The notes below the pieces were generated by a model that saw nothing but the letters and a program-made list of their open reading frames with translations, was not told the DNA's origin and did not search any database. The translations under genes and the position numbers were made by a program. A stretch of DNA of 40,510 nucleotides, from NCBI GenBank assembly GCA_041663305.1, contig JBAYMT010000008.1, positions 1 through 40,510 on the forward strand, given 5' to 3'. Numbering within the stretch: the first letter of the stretch is position 1; each line of letters opens with the position of its first letter. The DNA is from Minisyncoccus sp041663305. Lineage in GTDB: Bacteria > Patescibacteriota > Minisyncoccia > Minisyncoccales > Minisyncoccaceae. Positions 22,914 to 31,125 of the stretch are shown in pieces.

Positions 22914-23786
22914 ATGAATACAGACGAAGATATTATTAAGCTTGGCAATGTTTCTATAGAAGTAGTGACTCCGTATATTGAAAAGTATTTGGGTTCTGTT
23001 CCAGAATATAGAGTTGAATTTAGGGACGAACAAAAGGGTGGACGATCTGATGTTGATTTTAATATAGAAGGATTGGGCCTATTCGTATTCTTTTATGAAG
23101 GAATAAAACAGCGTTTGCTTGTTCCTATTCAAAATAAGGATATGAGAAGCTACACTGTTGCCAATTGGGTAAACGGGACGGTTCATGAATTAATTCATTT
23201 GCATCAGGAACCATATCTAAAAAATATTTATAAAGACGAAGCAAAAAGAAATGATTATTTTGAGCCTTATCATTATTGGTTAGATGGGTTTGCAGAGCAT
23301 TTAGCTTGGAAAGTTTCTGCGAGTTTGTATGAGGATGCACAAGAAGAAGATGACTATTGGGATAATAGAAGCAGTCTTGAAGATGTTTATGAAGCTATAA
23401 AGCTTAGAAGGTATAAAACGGGAATAAAACAAAGAATTGTTCAGTTGGCTGTGTGGTATTATTTTTTACTTAGAAATAGAGGGTTAGAAAAATATTTTGA
23501 ATTGCCAGATTTTTTACCCCAAGAAATAAAAGACGAAACATGGAAATCTATAAAAGAGGAAAAGTTGTTTTTTGAAATTGCACCTTTTGCAAAAGAGCGT
23601 TTTGGCATGATTTTAAATAGAGATAAAGAAACAACGGATTTATGGTTTCCATATGCTATTGGTTTTATTTGCATCGGAAGATTAGTAAAAAATGGAGCAA
23701 CTTATTCTGAATTATTAACTAATCCTAAGGATAATAAAGAATTGTTAGAGATGGCTGGTATTCCTGAGTCTAAAGATGAGGATTAG
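22914..23786 (+). CDS. putative zinc metallopeptidase (HExxH)
   Basis: 290 residues with HELIH at 91-95 and a possible third zinc ligand E128 in LDGFAEHLAW, a gluzincin-like spacing. No signal peptide or membrane helix is seen, so it is probably cytoplasmic. The region before the motif is beta-rich (VEFRDEQKGGRSDVDFNIEG); the rest is helical and Lys/Glu-rich. I cannot match it to a named peptidase family. It follows the small ORF in the same transcript and ends in a strong terminator. The active site is inferred from motif spacing alone. Confidence 0.6.
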   Translation: MNTDEDIIKLGNVSIEVVTPYIEKYLGSVPEYRVEFRDEQKGGRSDVDFNIEGLGLFVFFYEGIKQRLLVPIQNKDMRSYTVANWVNGTVHELIHLHQEPYLKNIYKDEAKRNDYFEPYHYWLDGFAEHLAWKVSASLYEDAQEEDDYWDNRSSLEDVYEAIKLRRYKTGIKQRIVQLAVWYYFLLRNRGLEKYFELPDFLPQEIKDETWKSIKEEKLFFEIAPFAKERFGMILNRDKETTDLWFPYAIGFICIGRLVKNGATYSELLTNPKDNKELLEMAGIPESKDED

Positions 23787-23800
23787 ATTATTATTTAAGT

Positions 23801-23826
23801 AAAAATCGTCTAGGTGACGATTTTTT
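23801..23826 (+). terminator. Rho-independent terminator
   Basis: AAAAATCGTC, a TAGGT loop and GACGATTTTTT: a perfect 10-base stem, 14 bases after the metallopeptidase stop. Confidence 0.85.
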
Positions 23827-23848
23827 GCTAGATTAGTAAAAAAATAAT

Positions 23849-24586
23849 ATGGAGTTTAAAACATCAAAAAAAGAAATCAATAGAAGGAAAAAGGCTTTTT
23901 CAATCTTGCTTGCAAGTTTGTTTGTGGGATTGCTTTTGGCATCCAAAATTTTGTATTATCCAATATCGGAATACGGTTTTTTATTGATTGCTGGAATACT
24001 TTTGGTGCTTGCTATTTTAACTTTTCGGTTTTTAGATTCAATATCAAAAATCAAGCTAAATATATCGGAAAGGAAAATTGAGAGAATGAACGAAAAATCA
24101 ACCGAAGGCTTTTTATTTTCTGATATAAGCAGAATTAAAATAAAAAGGAGAACAAATGGAAAAATAAGAGAAATTTACATTTACTTTAACAACAAAAAAA
24201 GATTATTTTTAACCGCTTTTGAGGAAAGCTTTGAAAGTATTAAGAATATTCTTTCAGATCGAAAGGGGGGTAATGTTGAAATCAAAGAAACTCATGAGCC
24301 TATTGATTTTGACCATCCGTTGTTTTATTCTATTTTAGGTCTTCCGATAAGTTTTTTTAGTATTTACTTTTTTAAGTTTATTTTAAGCATAAATGATTTC
24401 CAGGCTAAAATTATCGTTTTTATTTTTTCTGTTTATATGCTTTTCTTAGGGCTATACTTTATTTTTAAAAAGCCAATTTCAGCCAGATATGATGTAGGGC
24501 GAGTATTTGCGGATTATATTTTTGGTATTTTTATGATTTTTGTTGGTATTGTTATGGTTTTTGCGGGATTATTTTTGTTTTACTAA
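23849..24586 (+). CDS. membrane protein with PH-like cytoplasmic domain, unknown
   Basis: 245 residues. Two N-terminal membrane helices (about 17-60), a cytoplasmic beta-rich part (about 65-145: LNISERKIERMNEKS, LFSDISRIKIKRR, IREIYIYFNNKKRLFL) that resembles bacterial PH-like membrane domains, then four further hydrophobic segments to the C-terminus. The start is just downstream of a terminator and no clear promoter was seen. No function can be assigned. Confidence 0.6.
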   Translation: MEFKTSKKEINRRKKAFSILLASLFVGLLLASKILYYPISEYGFLLIAGILLVLAILTFRFLDSISKIKLNISERKIERMNEKSTEGFLFSDISRIKIKRRTNGKIREIYIYFNNKKRLFLTAFEESFESIKNILSDRKGGNVEIKETHEPIDFDHPLFYSILGLPISFFSIYFFKFILSINDFQAKIIVFIFSVYMLFLGLYFIFKKPISARYDVGRVFADYIFGIFMIFVGIVMVFAGLFLFY

Positions 24587-24665
24587 TTATATGTTTATGT
24601 TTGACTAAGTTTTTGTTAAGTTATAGCATTTAGGTAATATTTATTAATAAATCCTGCATTAAATT

Positions 24666-25298
24666 ATGGAAAATAAAAATATTGTAAATTATATATTTGA
24701 GGTAGGGGTTTTGAGCAAAGAGCTTCATAATGGAATGAAACTGATTGGTGCAACAAATATTGACTCTGTTGCCGAACACGCCTTAAGAGCTGCTCAGATA
24801 GGATATATATTAACAGTCATGGAAAACGAGAAACATGCACTTGGTTTAAGCCCAGAAAGGGTAGCTTCAATTCTTGTTTTTCATGACAATGGCGAAGTTA
24901 GGATTGGTGATTTGCACAAAGTGGCCTCCAGATACATTGATAGCCACGAAGCAGAAGAAAAAGCTTTTTTTGAACAATCAGAGGTTTTGCCCGAGAAAGC
25001 TAAAGAAGAATTAAGAAAATATTTTAAAGAAATAGAAGATCGGACAACTAAGGAGGGAATAATAGCTAAGGATGCCGATTGGTTGGAAGTTGCTTTTGCA
25101 GCAAAAGAGCAATATGATTTGGGTAATGGGTTAGCTATGGATTGGATTGATAATGTTGGTAAGGCGATAGAAACTGATTCTGCAAAAGAGTTGTTTGGGG
25201 TGATGAAAGAAACGAGATTCACAGAATGGTGGACGGGACTAAAAAAGATGTTGTATAAAAAACTGGACAATACGGAAATTATCCACGGAGAAAAGTGA
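24666..25298 (+). CDS. HD-domain phosphohydrolase (YfbR/HDDC2-like 5'-deoxynucleotidase)
   Basis: 210 residues with HD metal ligands in order: AEH (36-38), HDNGE (about 75-79) and the Asp in IIAKDADWLE (about 140). The architecture and length match YfbR/HDDC2-type 5'-deoxynucleotidases, which remove phosphate from dNMPs. The HDNGE variant of the usual HDxxE is common in that group. It is flanked by AT-rich spacer upstream and a terminator downstream, so it is a single-gene unit. Nucleotide salvage is likely; the precise substrate is not readable from sequence. Confidence 0.82.
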   Translation: MENKNIVNYIFEVGVLSKELHNGMKLIGATNIDSVAEHALRAAQIGYILTVMENEKHALGLSPERVASILVFHDNGEVRIGDLHKVASRYIDSHEAEEKAFFEQSEVLPEKAKEELRKYFKEIEDRTTKEGIIAKDADWLEVAFAAKEQYDLGNGLAMDWIDNVGKAIETDSAKELFGVMKETRFTEWWTGLKKMLYKKLDNTEIIHGEK

Positions 25299-25325
25299 TT
25301 AAAGATATAAAGAAAAAAGCAGCCT

Positions 25326-25353
25326 AAAATACCCCGAAAGGGGTATTTTTTTT
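25326..25353 (+). terminator. Rho-independent terminator
   Basis: AAAATACCCC, a GAAA tetraloop and GGGGTATTTT with a run of eight T; ends the HD-domain gene. Confidence 0.88.
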
Positions 25354-25370
25354 GGGATAAATTACAAATA

Positions 25371-25379
25371 TGTTATAAT
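25371..25379 (+). promoter_or_regulatory. extended -10 promoter of the phosphohistidine operon
   Basis: TGtTATAAT at 25371-25379, about 80 bases before the ATG at 25461. It is the only clear promoter for the three-gene operon 25461-28640. Confidence 0.5.
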
Positions 25380-25460
25380 AAAATTATTATTATAGCTTTA
25401 TTTTGGTCTTAGCGTTGTAAGGAAAGAATACAATCTTATAGATTAAAATGTTTTATATAT

Positions 25461-26894
25461 ATGAAAAACGATTTTACGCTTATTTTTTCAGACAGAGTTT
25501 CTTTTGTAGCAATAGAAATGTTATGCGAGTCACTAATTGAAAATAAGTATCCGTGGGGCAAAATAAATAATGCATTCATTTTTATAGAAGGGAAAAGAAA
25601 GCTAGAAGCTTATTATGATAAGATAGATCTTTTAAGAATGGGTCCATCTTGGTGTTCTTACTTTTTGAAAAAGAAAAATGTATTAAGTTTGTTTAAAGCC
25701 TACGATAAAATATATAAAGAAGGGAAAAAGGAAGCTCGAGTTATAAAAGCAAAAAATTTTGATAAAACCAGCAATGCTCAGCTTATTTTTTATTTCAAAA
25801 AGTTTATAAATACTTACAAAAAAGTCCTTACTTTTTATATGGCAGGAAATCAGGGAGGGGAAAAGGATGTGGAGTTTTTAATAAAAGATAAATTGTCTAA
25901 GCACTATAAAGACAAGGAGATAGAAGATATTTTTAAATTGATAACAGAGCCCACTATTCCGTCTAGGGTGTTTTTGGAAGAGAAAGAGCTTCTTAAGTTA
26001 TCTAAAAAGAAAAACATATCAAATCGTGATTTTCTGAATTATGTTTTGGAATTTCCATCGTGTTTTATTAATATATACGAGGAAGTCGAAATTTTTGATT
26101 TCTTAAGAGAAAAAATTAAGAATACTGATTTTAAGGAAGTGGAAAGAGAACATAAAAAAATAGAATCAAGAAGAAAAGATATCAAAAAGAAACAGCAAGC
26201 AGTTTTTGCCAAAACAAAAGATGATGATATCAAATTTTTTGCCGAATTCATTCAAAGAATGGGGGTTTATCGCTTGGAGCAAAAAGAGATATATGCCGGA
26301 TTGGAATTCGCATACTTGAGTCTTTTAAAAAATATTTCCCAAAAGATCAATCTTGGTGTGGAAGATATGCTTAATCTTTATACATCCAAGGAGATAATCG
26401 ACTTTTTGAATAGAGGGAAAAAAGTAAATTCAGAAAAAATCAAAAAAAGAAAGAAAATTGTTGCATGCTTAGTCAAGAGTGAAAAACTACAAGTTTTGGA
26501 AGGAGAAAAGGTTTTTGCTTTTATGGAAAAAAATATTAAAAAACCAGAGGATATTAAGGTTCTGAAAGGGCTTTCTGCAAATAAAGGTATTTATTCTGGA
26601 GAGGCTTATGTAATGCCCGACGTGACAATAAGTGAGTTGAAACATCATTTTGATAAATTTAAGAAAGGACAAATCTTGATAGCTGATATTACCCAGCCAA
26701 ATATGATGCTTTTGATCAAAAAAGCATCGGCTATCGTAACTAATCAGGGAGGTATTGCCTGTCATTCTGCAATAATAAGCAGGGAATTTAATATACCATG
26801 TGTTATTGGAACAAAAGTTGCCACTAAAGTAATAAAAACGGGTGATAAGATAGAGGTTAATGGTAATAATGGAACCGTAACAATACTTAAATAA
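25461..26894 (+). CDS. phosphohistidine swivelling-domain protein (split PEP-utilizing enzyme)
   Basis: 477 residues. The last about 105 residues are a PEP-utilizing mobile (swivelling) domain: LKGLSANKGIYSGEAYVM, GQILIADITQPNMM, then TNQGGIACHSAIISREFNIP with the phosphorylated His at 435. The first 370 residues are helical, rich in Lys and Glu, with a coiled-coil segment near 215-250, and match no substrate domain I know. PEP synthase and rifampin phosphotransferase join an ATP-grasp domain to this His domain in one chain. Here the ATP-grasp part is a separate gene at 27705. The N-terminal part would then bind the unknown phosphate acceptor. Confidence 0.8.
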   Translation: MKNDFTLIFSDRVSFVAIEMLCESLIENKYPWGKINNAFIFIEGKRKLEAYYDKIDLLRMGPSWCSYFLKKKNVLSLFKAYDKIYKEGKKEARVIKAKNFDKTSNAQLIFYFKKFINTYKKVLTFYMAGNQGGEKDVEFLIKDKLSKHYKDKEIEDIFKLITEPTIPSRVFLEEKELLKLSKKKNISNRDFLNYVLEFPSCFINIYEEVEIFDFLREKIKNTDFKEVEREHKKIESRRKDIKKKQQAVFAKTKDDDIKFFAEFIQRMGVYRLEQKEIYAGLEFAYLSLLKNISQKINLGVEDMLNLYTSKEIIDFLNRGKKVNSEKIKKRKKIVACLVKSEKLQVLEGEKVFAFMEKNIKKPEDIKVLKGLSANKGIYSGEAYVMPDVTISELKHHFDKFKKGQILIADITQPNMMLLIKKASAIVTNQGGIACHSAIISREFNIPCVIGTKVATKVIKTGDKIEVNGNNGTVTILK

Positions 26895-26902
26895 TAAAAA
26901 AT

Positions 26903-27703
26903 ATGAAAGAAGGCATAAATTTTGAACTAGAAGGAGACAATCTAGAGAATAAAGAAAAAGAACAGACATCCATAGGCGAGGTCATATTTATTAGGCATGG
27001 AAAAGTGGGAAGTTATCCATATGACGAAGAAACTGGATTTCATGAAGGAAATTTGACCGAAGAATCAATTAAAGAGGCGAAAGCGAGAGGAGTTGAAATA
27101 GGGAAAAAGCTTCTTGAGAATTATGATCCTCAAAACACAGATATCATTCTTTGGAATAGTCCCAGATACAGAGCTGGCGAAACGGCAAATTATTTAAAAG
27201 AAGGGATTGAGGAGTCTGGTTTTAATATTTTTCTTGACAAGAGTCTTACTATGGATAAGTTGGGAGAAGCCATAACTCATGAAGATGGCGAGGAGTGGAT
27301 GAAAAAGGGGTTAAAGGAATGGTATGCAACTGCTCCAGAATCAACTCACAAGGCTTTAAGTGAAAATGAAAGAATGTATTTATATCTGACTAGAAAAATG
27401 CTAGAAAAAGTTAAAGGCTTAAGAGAAAAAGAAGTCCGTTATAATATAGGAGAGGAAAATGAGAAGCAGTTCAGAAAAGATGGAAAAACGGTTATGGTTG
27501 GAGTAGGACATAATATTACAATAAATAAACTTGTAGAAGAAATTTTTCCGGATAAAGGCGCCATGGAGGGTGGTATTACAAATTTAGAAAGGGTTTACTT
27601 GAAGTTTTTGGATAATGGACAAATCAAGGTAATTTTAGAAGATGGAAGAAGCAAAGTAATTGATGATACAAATGGTGATTTAGAAAAAATAAATAAAGAA
27701 TAA
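26903..27703 (+). CDS. histidine phosphatase superfamily protein
   Basis: 266 residues. IFIRHGK carries the RHG motif with catalytic H32; SPRYRAGETANYL is the second arginine block; GVGHN (His near 203) is the second catalytic His. An acidic 25-residue N-terminal extension (GDNLENKEKEQTS) precedes the domain. The superfamily covers phosphoglycerate mutases, SixA-type phosphohistidine phosphatases and small-molecule phosphatases. It lies eight bases after the swivelling-domain gene and one base before the ATP-grasp gene. It may dephosphorylate the phosphohistidine of the carrier or its product, which is inferred from position. Confidence 0.82.
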   Translation: MKEGINFELEGDNLENKEKEQTSIGEVIFIRHGKVGSYPYDEETGFHEGNLTEESIKEAKARGVEIGKKLLENYDPQNTDIILWNSPRYRAGETANYLKEGIEESGFNIFLDKSLTMDKLGEAITHEDGEEWMKKGLKEWYATAPESTHKALSENERMYLYLTRKMLEKVKGLREKEVRYNIGEENEKQFRKDGKTVMVGVGHNITINKLVEEIFPDKGAMEGGITNLERVYLKFLDNGQIKVILEDGRSKVIDDTNGDLEKINKE

Positions 27704-27704
27704 A

Positions 27705-28640
27705 ATGTTTACTAAACCATTTAAAGATATTTTTAAAAAAGATGCTAATATTGCTGGAGGGAAAGGGGCATCATTAGGAGAAATGACTAATGCTGGAATG
27801 CCAATTCCTCCTGGTTTTGTTGTTTTGGCAAATACTTTTGATGAGTTTTTAAAAGAAAATGATCTGGAAATAGAAATAAAAAAAGCTTTCGAAAAAATTA
27901 ATTATAAAAATATTAATTCGGTAGAAAAGGCTTCGGCCAAAATTAATAGTCTTATACTTATGAGTGTCATACCGGATAATGTATTGAAAGATATCTTGAA
28001 GGAATTTAAAAAGATAAAATCTCCATTGGTTGCTGTAAGGTCTAGCGCTACAGCAGAAGATTCTTCTATTGCTTCTTGGGCGGGAGAATTGGAGACTTAT
28101 CTCAATGTAGATGAAAAGAATCTGATAGAATCTATTAAGGAATGCTGGGCATCTTTGTTTACTCCAAGGGCTATTTTTTATGCTTTTGAAAAAGGGCTTT
28201 ATGAACAAAAAAATTCTGTTGCTGTTGTGATTCAAAAAATGGTTCAATCAGAAATTTCGGGAATTGCTTTTACAGTACATCCGGTAACAGAAGATAAAAA
28301 ATATATGCTTGTTGAGGCTGGGTATGGATTGGGCGAAGCTATTGTTGGCGGGGAAATTACTCCAGATTCTTATGTTATTGATAAGAAGGAAAGATTGATT
28401 GTTGATAAAAATATATCGGAACAAAAAATGTTTATCGTTAGGGGGGCAAAAGGAATTAAAAGAAGTGATGTTCCTACTTATAAAAGAGAGGTTCAAAAAT
28501 TAAGCGATAAAGATATACTGAAATTGGTAGATATTTGTTTAAAAATAGAAAAGCATTACAAAAAACCTCAGGATATCGAATGGGCTTTAGAAGGGAATAA
28601 GATTTATATTACACAGTCGAGGCCTATAACAACTCTATAG
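27705..28640 (+). CDS. PEP-synthase-type ATP-grasp domain as a stand-alone protein
   Basis: 311 residues, almost exactly the length of the N-terminal nucleotide-binding domain of PEP synthase or rifampin phosphotransferase. Seen: GGKGASLGEM (18-27), PPGFVV, VRSSATAEDS (111-120), ISGIAFTVHPVT (about 184-195), VEAGYGLGEAIVGG and the closing QDIEWAL...YITQSRP. The chain then stops; neither the His domain nor the PEP/pyruvate barrel follows. The His domain is encoded two genes upstream, so the two proteins must work in trans: ATP phosphorylates His435 of the carrier protein. It ends the operon. Confidence 0.87.
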   Translation: MFTKPFKDIFKKDANIAGGKGASLGEMTNAGMPIPPGFVVLANTFDEFLKENDLEIEIKKAFEKINYKNINSVEKASAKINSLILMSVIPDNVLKDILKEFKKIKSPLVAVRSSATAEDSSIASWAGELETYLNVDEKNLIESIKECWASLFTPRAIFYAFEKGLYEQKNSVAVVIQKMVQSEISGIAFTVHPVTEDKKYMLVEAGYGLGEAIVGGEITPDSYVIDKKERLIVDKNISEQKMFIVRGAKGIKRSDVPTYKREVQKLSDKDILKLVDICLKIEKHYKKPQDIEWALEGNKIYITQSRPITTL

Positions 28641-28739
28641 GCATGCAAGCTTTAAGTTAATTAAACCAAATAGAACTCTTATCTAAAATGGGCTTGTTTG
28701 AATATCCAGTAGTATGTTGTTTACATTTATTAATATTTA

Positions 28740-28748
28740 TGTTATAGT
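28740..28748 (+). promoter_or_regulatory. extended -10 promoter, leaderless small ORF
   Basis: TGtTATAGT at 28740-28748. The expected transcription start is at or next to the A of the ATG at 28755. Confidence 0.4.
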
Positions 28749-28754
28749 ATAAAC

Positions 28755-28907
28755 ATGTCTAATATAACGAAGATATTAATAGAAAATACTACCGCAATAG
28801 AGTGTGGGGTTTTTGCCGTGGCAAACAATTTGATATCTTTGAGAAAAGACTTTACTAAAAGAGAGATGAACCTAAATCAACATCCTCTTATCTGGGTTAG
28901 AGCCTAA
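28755..28907 (+). CDS. possible 50-residue small protein
   Basis: Reads MSNITKILIENTTAIECG and ends HPLIWVRA before TAA. An extended -10 box sits seven bases upstream, as in leaderless genes. No family recognised. It lies in the 388-base gap between the phosphohistidine operon and the ABC-F gene; the rest of the gap is AT-rich without further gene signs. Confidence 0.35.
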   Translation: MSNITKILIENTTAIECGVFAVANNLISLRKDFTKREMNLNQHPLIWVRA

Positions 28908-29028
28908 CAATTTACTCTTAGGATAAATATCCTAATCATAACTATATTTTTGTAAAAAAAATTAGTTTTTTGTTTTAAAAAATATCTCTGAATTACATTG
29001 TTGATTCGCTAAATTATTTCTTTTAAAT

Positions 29029-30495
29029 ATGATTAAAAAAGATTCGATTATAAAATTTAATAAAGTGTCTTTTGGGTACGATGATCGAAAAACTCTTTTG
29101 AAAGATGTTGATTTTTTTGTTCATAGAGGCTCAAAAGTCACTATTATGGGACAAAACGGAGCAGGTAAAACCACTATCTTTAAATTGATTTTGGGTGATA
29201 TTTTTCCCGATGAAGGTATTGTAAATATTATTGGCAATGCCTCAATAGCTCTTTCAAGGCAGATTGTTCCTGAGGACGAACTTGATTTAACTGTGCGTGA
29301 TTTTTTTGAAAAAGCATTGTTTAGAGCTTTTGATAAAAAGATTTATGATGTTGATCCAAGAATAGACGATGTTTTGAAAATAGTTAATTTGGATGCTCCC
29401 AAAGATAGGATTATAAAATCATTTTCTGGCGGACAGAAAGCAAAATTACTTCTTGCTTCAGCTTTAATACAAGATGCTGATTTATTATTGCTGGATGAGC
29501 CGACAAATAATCTTGATAGCGAAGGCCTAAAAAGATTAACTGAATTTTTGATAAATTTTAGAAAAACTTGCATTGTTGTTTCTCATGATGCTGATTTTTT
29601 GAATAGTTTTACTGATGGGGTTTTGTATCTGGATGTTTTTACTAGGAAGGTAGAGCAGTATATGGGAAATTATTTTGATGTTAGGGAGCAAATTACTGCT
29701 AGGCAAGAAAACATAAATAGAAAGAATATTCTTTTGAATAAGCAAATTTCGGAAAAGTATGCTAGAGCTGGATCATTTATGAATAAAGGCGGACAGATGA
29801 GATTGGTTGCAAAAAGAATGAGGAAAAAGGCGGAAGAACTCTCGGAGCAAAAAATGGATCTGAGAAGTGAAGACAAAACAATCAATTCTTTCATAATTCC
29901 TTGTCAGTCTGGGATTAAAGGTGAGATAGCTAGAATATCGTCTTTTAAAGTTATAAAAAATGGATGCTCGTTTGAAAAAGAAGCTAGTATTGAGTTAAGA
30001 CGAAATGAGCACCTTTTGATTAAGGGGCCAAATGGAATTGGAAAGACAAGTCTTTTAGATTCACTTTTTAAAAATGATTCAGACGGTTCTAGGATTGCAA
30101 ATGGAGTGACCGTGGGTTACTATTGCCAAGATTTTTCTGTTTTAAATTCGGAAGAAACAGTTTATGAGTCCTTGTCGTCGGTTGCTGGAGCGAGATCAGA
30201 AGATGCTATGAGAAGCATAGCTGCAGGATTTCTTATAACAAGGGATCTTATGGAATCTAAAATAAAAAATCTTTCAGAAGGGCAGAAAGGTCTTATTTCT
30301 TTTGCTCGCTTGGTAATGCAGGAGCCTGGATTGCTAATTGTGGATGAGCCAACAAACCATATAAATTTTCGTCATATTCCTGTTATTGCCGAAGCTTTGA
30401 ATAAATATTCAGGAGCGATGATAATAGTAAGCCATTATGAAGATTTTTTAGAAAAAATTCGTATTGATAAGATTTTGGATATGGGAAAAGATTAA
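29029..30495 (+). CDS. ABC-F family ATPase
   Basis: 488 residues with two ABC domains and no membrane helix. Domain 1: Walker A GQNGAGKTT (about 41-49), signature FSGGQKAK, Walker B LLLLDEPTNNLDS. Then a basic linker (about 225-285, KRMRKKAEELSEQKMDL). Domain 2: GPNGIGKTS, signature LSEGQKG (Glu for the usual Gly), LLIVDEPTNHINF. ABC-F proteins act on the ribosome as translation factors or antibiotic-protection factors. The linker here is of moderate length. It is monocistronic by spacing, and the exact subfamily (EttA, Uup or other) cannot be decided by eye. Confidence 0.9.
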   Translation: MIKKDSIIKFNKVSFGYDDRKTLLKDVDFFVHRGSKVTIMGQNGAGKTTIFKLILGDIFPDEGIVNIIGNASIALSRQIVPEDELDLTVRDFFEKALFRAFDKKIYDVDPRIDDVLKIVNLDAPKDRIIKSFSGGQKAKLLLASALIQDADLLLLDEPTNNLDSEGLKRLTEFLINFRKTCIVVSHDADFLNSFTDGVLYLDVFTRKVEQYMGNYFDVREQITARQENINRKNILLNKQISEKYARAGSFMNKGGQMRLVAKRMRKKAEELSEQKMDLRSEDKTINSFIIPCQSGIKGEIARISSFKVIKNGCSFEKEASIELRRNEHLLIKGPNGIGKTSLLDSLFKNDSDGSRIANGVTVGYYCQDFSVLNSEETVYESLSSVAGARSEDAMRSIAAGFLITRDLMESKIKNLSEGQKGLISFARLVMQEPGLLIVDEPTNHINFRHIPVIAEALNKYSGAMIIVSHYEDFLEKIRIDKILDMGKD

Positions 30496-30517
30496 CTTAA
30501 AACAGTTGTACTTTTTA

Positions 30518-30526
30518 TGGTATAAT
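30518..30526 (+). promoter_or_regulatory. extended -10 promoter
   Basis: TGgTATAAT at 30518-30526, 31 bases before the 29-residue ORF at 30558 and upstream of the membrane protein at 30704. Confidence 0.55.
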
Positions 30527-30557
30527 TGTTGTAAGATAAATAGTAAAATTTAAAAGT

Positions 30558-30647
30558 ATGAAAACTGCGACATTTATACTAGCCATAACCAGTTTTTCGG
30601 CAGGGGCTTTGTTTATGTATATCATTAAGCTTTTCTTTTGGAAGTAA
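30558..30647 (+). CDS. 29-residue membrane peptide
   Basis: MKTATFILAITSFSAGALFM followed by YIIKLFFWK: a single hydrophobic helix with a basic end. It sits directly after an extended -10 promoter and 56 bases before the membrane protein gene at 30704. Size and position fit a small membrane protein or leader peptide. No homolog known to me. Confidence 0.4.
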   Translation: MKTATFILAITSFSAGALFMYIIKLFFWK

Positions 30648-30703
30648 AAATAACTTTGTCAGCTTTTTGCAGCATAAACATTTATTATAATTTAACTAAG
30701 AGT

Positions 30704-31069
30704 ATGAATAAAAAACTATTGAAAGACTATTTTGGATGGGGATTTGTTCTTTGGTTAATCGGTTATACTTTAGGGTTTGTGTTTTTTATGATTGTTCCCA
30801 AAGAAACTATTGGCTGGTACATTATGCCTATTGGTACAGTAATAGCTTTGTGGGTTTTGTTTAAAAAAGTAAAGTCTCGTAATTTGAGGTATTACTTTGT
30901 TATGGCAGTTATCTGGACGGCAATGGCAATAGTTTTGGATTATTTGTTTATTGTTAAAGCTCTAAATTCAGGTGATACATATTATAAGCTGGATGTTTAT
31001 ATTTATTATGCTTTAACCTTTGCTCTTCCCATTATCGTTGGATGGAAGAAAACAATCAATCAATATTGA
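30704..31069 (+). CDS. four-TM membrane protein, unknown
   Basis: 121 residues from the ATG at 30704 (MNKKLLKDYFGWGF). A longer frame opens with a TTG at 30638 that overlaps the small peptide ORF and lacks support. Four hydrophobic segments: about 9-31, 38-51, 62-84 and 97-115, with short charged loops. No motif. It ends in a strong terminator ten bases later. Function unknown. Confidence 0.65.
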   Translation: MNKKLLKDYFGWGFVLWLIGYTLGFVFFMIVPKETIGWYIMPIGTVIALWVLFKKVKSRNLRYYFVMAVIWTAMAIVLDYLFIVKALNSGDTYYKLDVYIYYALTFALPIIVGWKKTINQY

Positions 31070-31078
31070 TGAAAAACT

Positions 31079-31106
31079 AAAAACTGGCTTTGCCAGTTTT
31101 TGTTTT
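31079..31106 (+). terminator. Rho-independent terminator
   Basis: AAAAACTGGC, a TTT loop and GCCAGTTTTT, then G and five T. It ends the membrane protein gene only 20 bases before the rsgA ATG. Confidence 0.85.
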
Positions 31107-31125
31107 TATGGTACATATTTTATAT

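Noticed and set aside
28641..28656. GGCATGCAAGCTT, identical to a stretch of common cloning-vector polylinkers (SphI-HindIII)
   Set aside because: Only about 13 bases match; flanks are ordinary AT-rich genome sequence and no other vector sequence is present, so chance is likelier than contamination.
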